This document shows, in pieces, positions 55,727 through 56,285 of a stretch of DNA of 56,285 nucleotides. The first letter of the stretch is position 1. Each line of letters starts with the position of its first letter. Source of the DNA: Bacteroidales bacterium UBA2712. Its GTDB lineage: Bacteria; Bacteroidota; Bacteroidia; Bacteroidales; Paludibacteraceae. Both the position numbers and the translations under genes were made by a program. The notes below the pieces were generated by a model. It ran no database searches. It had not been told where the DNA came from and was given only the letters and a program-made list of their open reading frames with translations. The stretch covers positions 1 through 56,285 of the forward strand of contig DEKW01000014.1 in NCBI GenBank assembly GCA_002354055.1. The letters run 5' to 3'.

Positions 55727-56176
55727 ATGTTAAAACTTAATCCCGCGCTTAGCGCACCCAAGAATTACGAAGTTATCGATCAGTATTTTGCAGCACAAGT
55801 AGCATGCAACGAGTCCGAAGAAACCCTCAAAGCGCTCCGTCCGCAGGTGGAAGAAGCCGTACAAGCCCTCATCGCCGAACGCGGCCTGGGTAAGTCCTTC
55901 ACCGGCACCATCGAGTACCATGGCTTCAAGATCGTTGTCAGCCGGCCGAAATCCTACACCTGGGAGAAGAACACCAACCCGGCTGTGACCTCTGACCCGA
56001 ATCACGCGATCTACGTGCAGCAACTCGCCCTGCAGGAGCAGATTGCCGCGCAACTCAAGGACATGCGTGCCGACGTCAAGCGCACCGCCGAGAAGCTCGC
56101 CAAAGCCCATCCCGACAGCGAGAGTATCAAACGCTCCGTCCGTATCGCGTTCGGCAAAGAAAAAGAAAGCCGATAA
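55727..56176 (+). CDS. Small hypothetical protein
   Basis: 149 aa from the ATG at 55727 (MLKLNPALSAPKNYEVIDQY), chosen because the upstream open frame crosses the promoter. Mostly helical, with a central beta part GKSFTGTIEYHGFKIVVSRP and a long charged C-terminal helix (QEQIAAQLKDMRADVKRTAE). It looks like the small proteins of phage or conjugative-element early regions, but I do not recognise the family. Its elaborate promoter and leader suggest tight control. Confidence 0.65.
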   Translation: MLKLNPALSAPKNYEVIDQYFAAQVACNESEETLKALRPQVEEAVQALIAERGLGKSFTGTIEYHGFKIVVSRPKSYTWEKNTNPAVTSDPNHAIYVQQLALQEQIAAQLKDMRADVKRTAEKLAKAHPDSESIKRSVRIAFGKEKESR

Positions 56177-56235
56177 AAGAAAAGAAGCAAAAGAAAATTA
56201 AAAAGAAAAAGCCTTGCCAAGCCAAGCTTATATAA

Positions 56236-56272
56236 GCCTACCCCTAACCCCTTCCTGAAGGCAGGGGAAGCC
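56236..56272. repeat. CCCCTAACCCC repeat with palindrome
   Basis: CCCCTAACCCC followed by CTTCC-TGAA-GGCAGGGG. Same type as the element at 5036-5068 and the in-gene palindrome at 19946-19984. Confidence 0.55.
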
Positions 56273-56285
56273 GGATACCATCCGG

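Overview
The window looks like a chromosomal segment from a member of the order Bacteroidales (Bacteroidota), probably a gut or rumen lineage. The evidence is the Bacteroidota promoter -7 box TAnnTTTG (usually TACCTTTG) in front of many genes, weak or absent Shine-Dalgarno sequences, type IX secretion (T9SS)-like C-terminal tails, BspA-type leucine-rich surface proteins, and a GGGtGRT/NifU-like gene pair. I saw no rRNA, tRNA, CRISPR array or insertion sequence.

Layout. 1-4.9 kb: RND efflux operon on the minus strand (TetR regulator, TolC-like porin, adaptor, pump; the pump runs off the left edge). 5.1-6.2 kb: a secreted protein and, divergently, a sigma-54 response regulator that share one promoter region. 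6.2-12.9 kb: response regulator, recF, a GHL10 glycosidase and an acyl-CoA synthetase on the plus strand, meeting tyrS head-on. 13.2-23.8 kb: a surface-protein locus with a streptopain-like C10 protease, BspA-like LRR protein, lipoprotein and small T9SS-tail protein, next to a membrane-anchored AraC-type regulator; both operon promoters carry the same paired operator. 23.9-28.2 kb: a five-gene operon of exported proteins of unknown function. 28.4-31 kb: a small outer-membrane protein and the GGGtGRT/NifU-like pair. 31-37.9 kb: a beta-barrel protein, an apparent TamB-TamL fusion, and a CPA2 cation/proton antiporter.

38.1-55.5 kb is an accessory, defence-like island. It holds an AbiEi/AbiEii-like toxin-antitoxin pair coupled to a calcineurin-like phosphoesterase; a small heat-shock protein; small genes separated by repeated stem-loops; a nuclease-ATPase (DUF2075) directly followed by a complete Wadjet system (jetABCD); a NUDIX hydrolase; a protein with an RNA-polymerase alpha-CTD-like domain; a broken rhuM gene; and a WYL regulator. 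Base composition becomes clearly more AT-rich from about 42 to 53.6 kb, consistent with horizontal acquisition. The window ends with two small unknown genes whose promoters are packed with inverted repeats and a structured leader.

Regulatory sequence is unusually readable here. Eight promoters share an extended -33 element (about TTTGCATATRTCAAAA) exactly 20 nt from the -7 box, and several others carry palindromes or direct repeats at fixed positions. Short degenerate tandem repeats sit between genes and, in three genes, also encode the N-terminal signal peptide.
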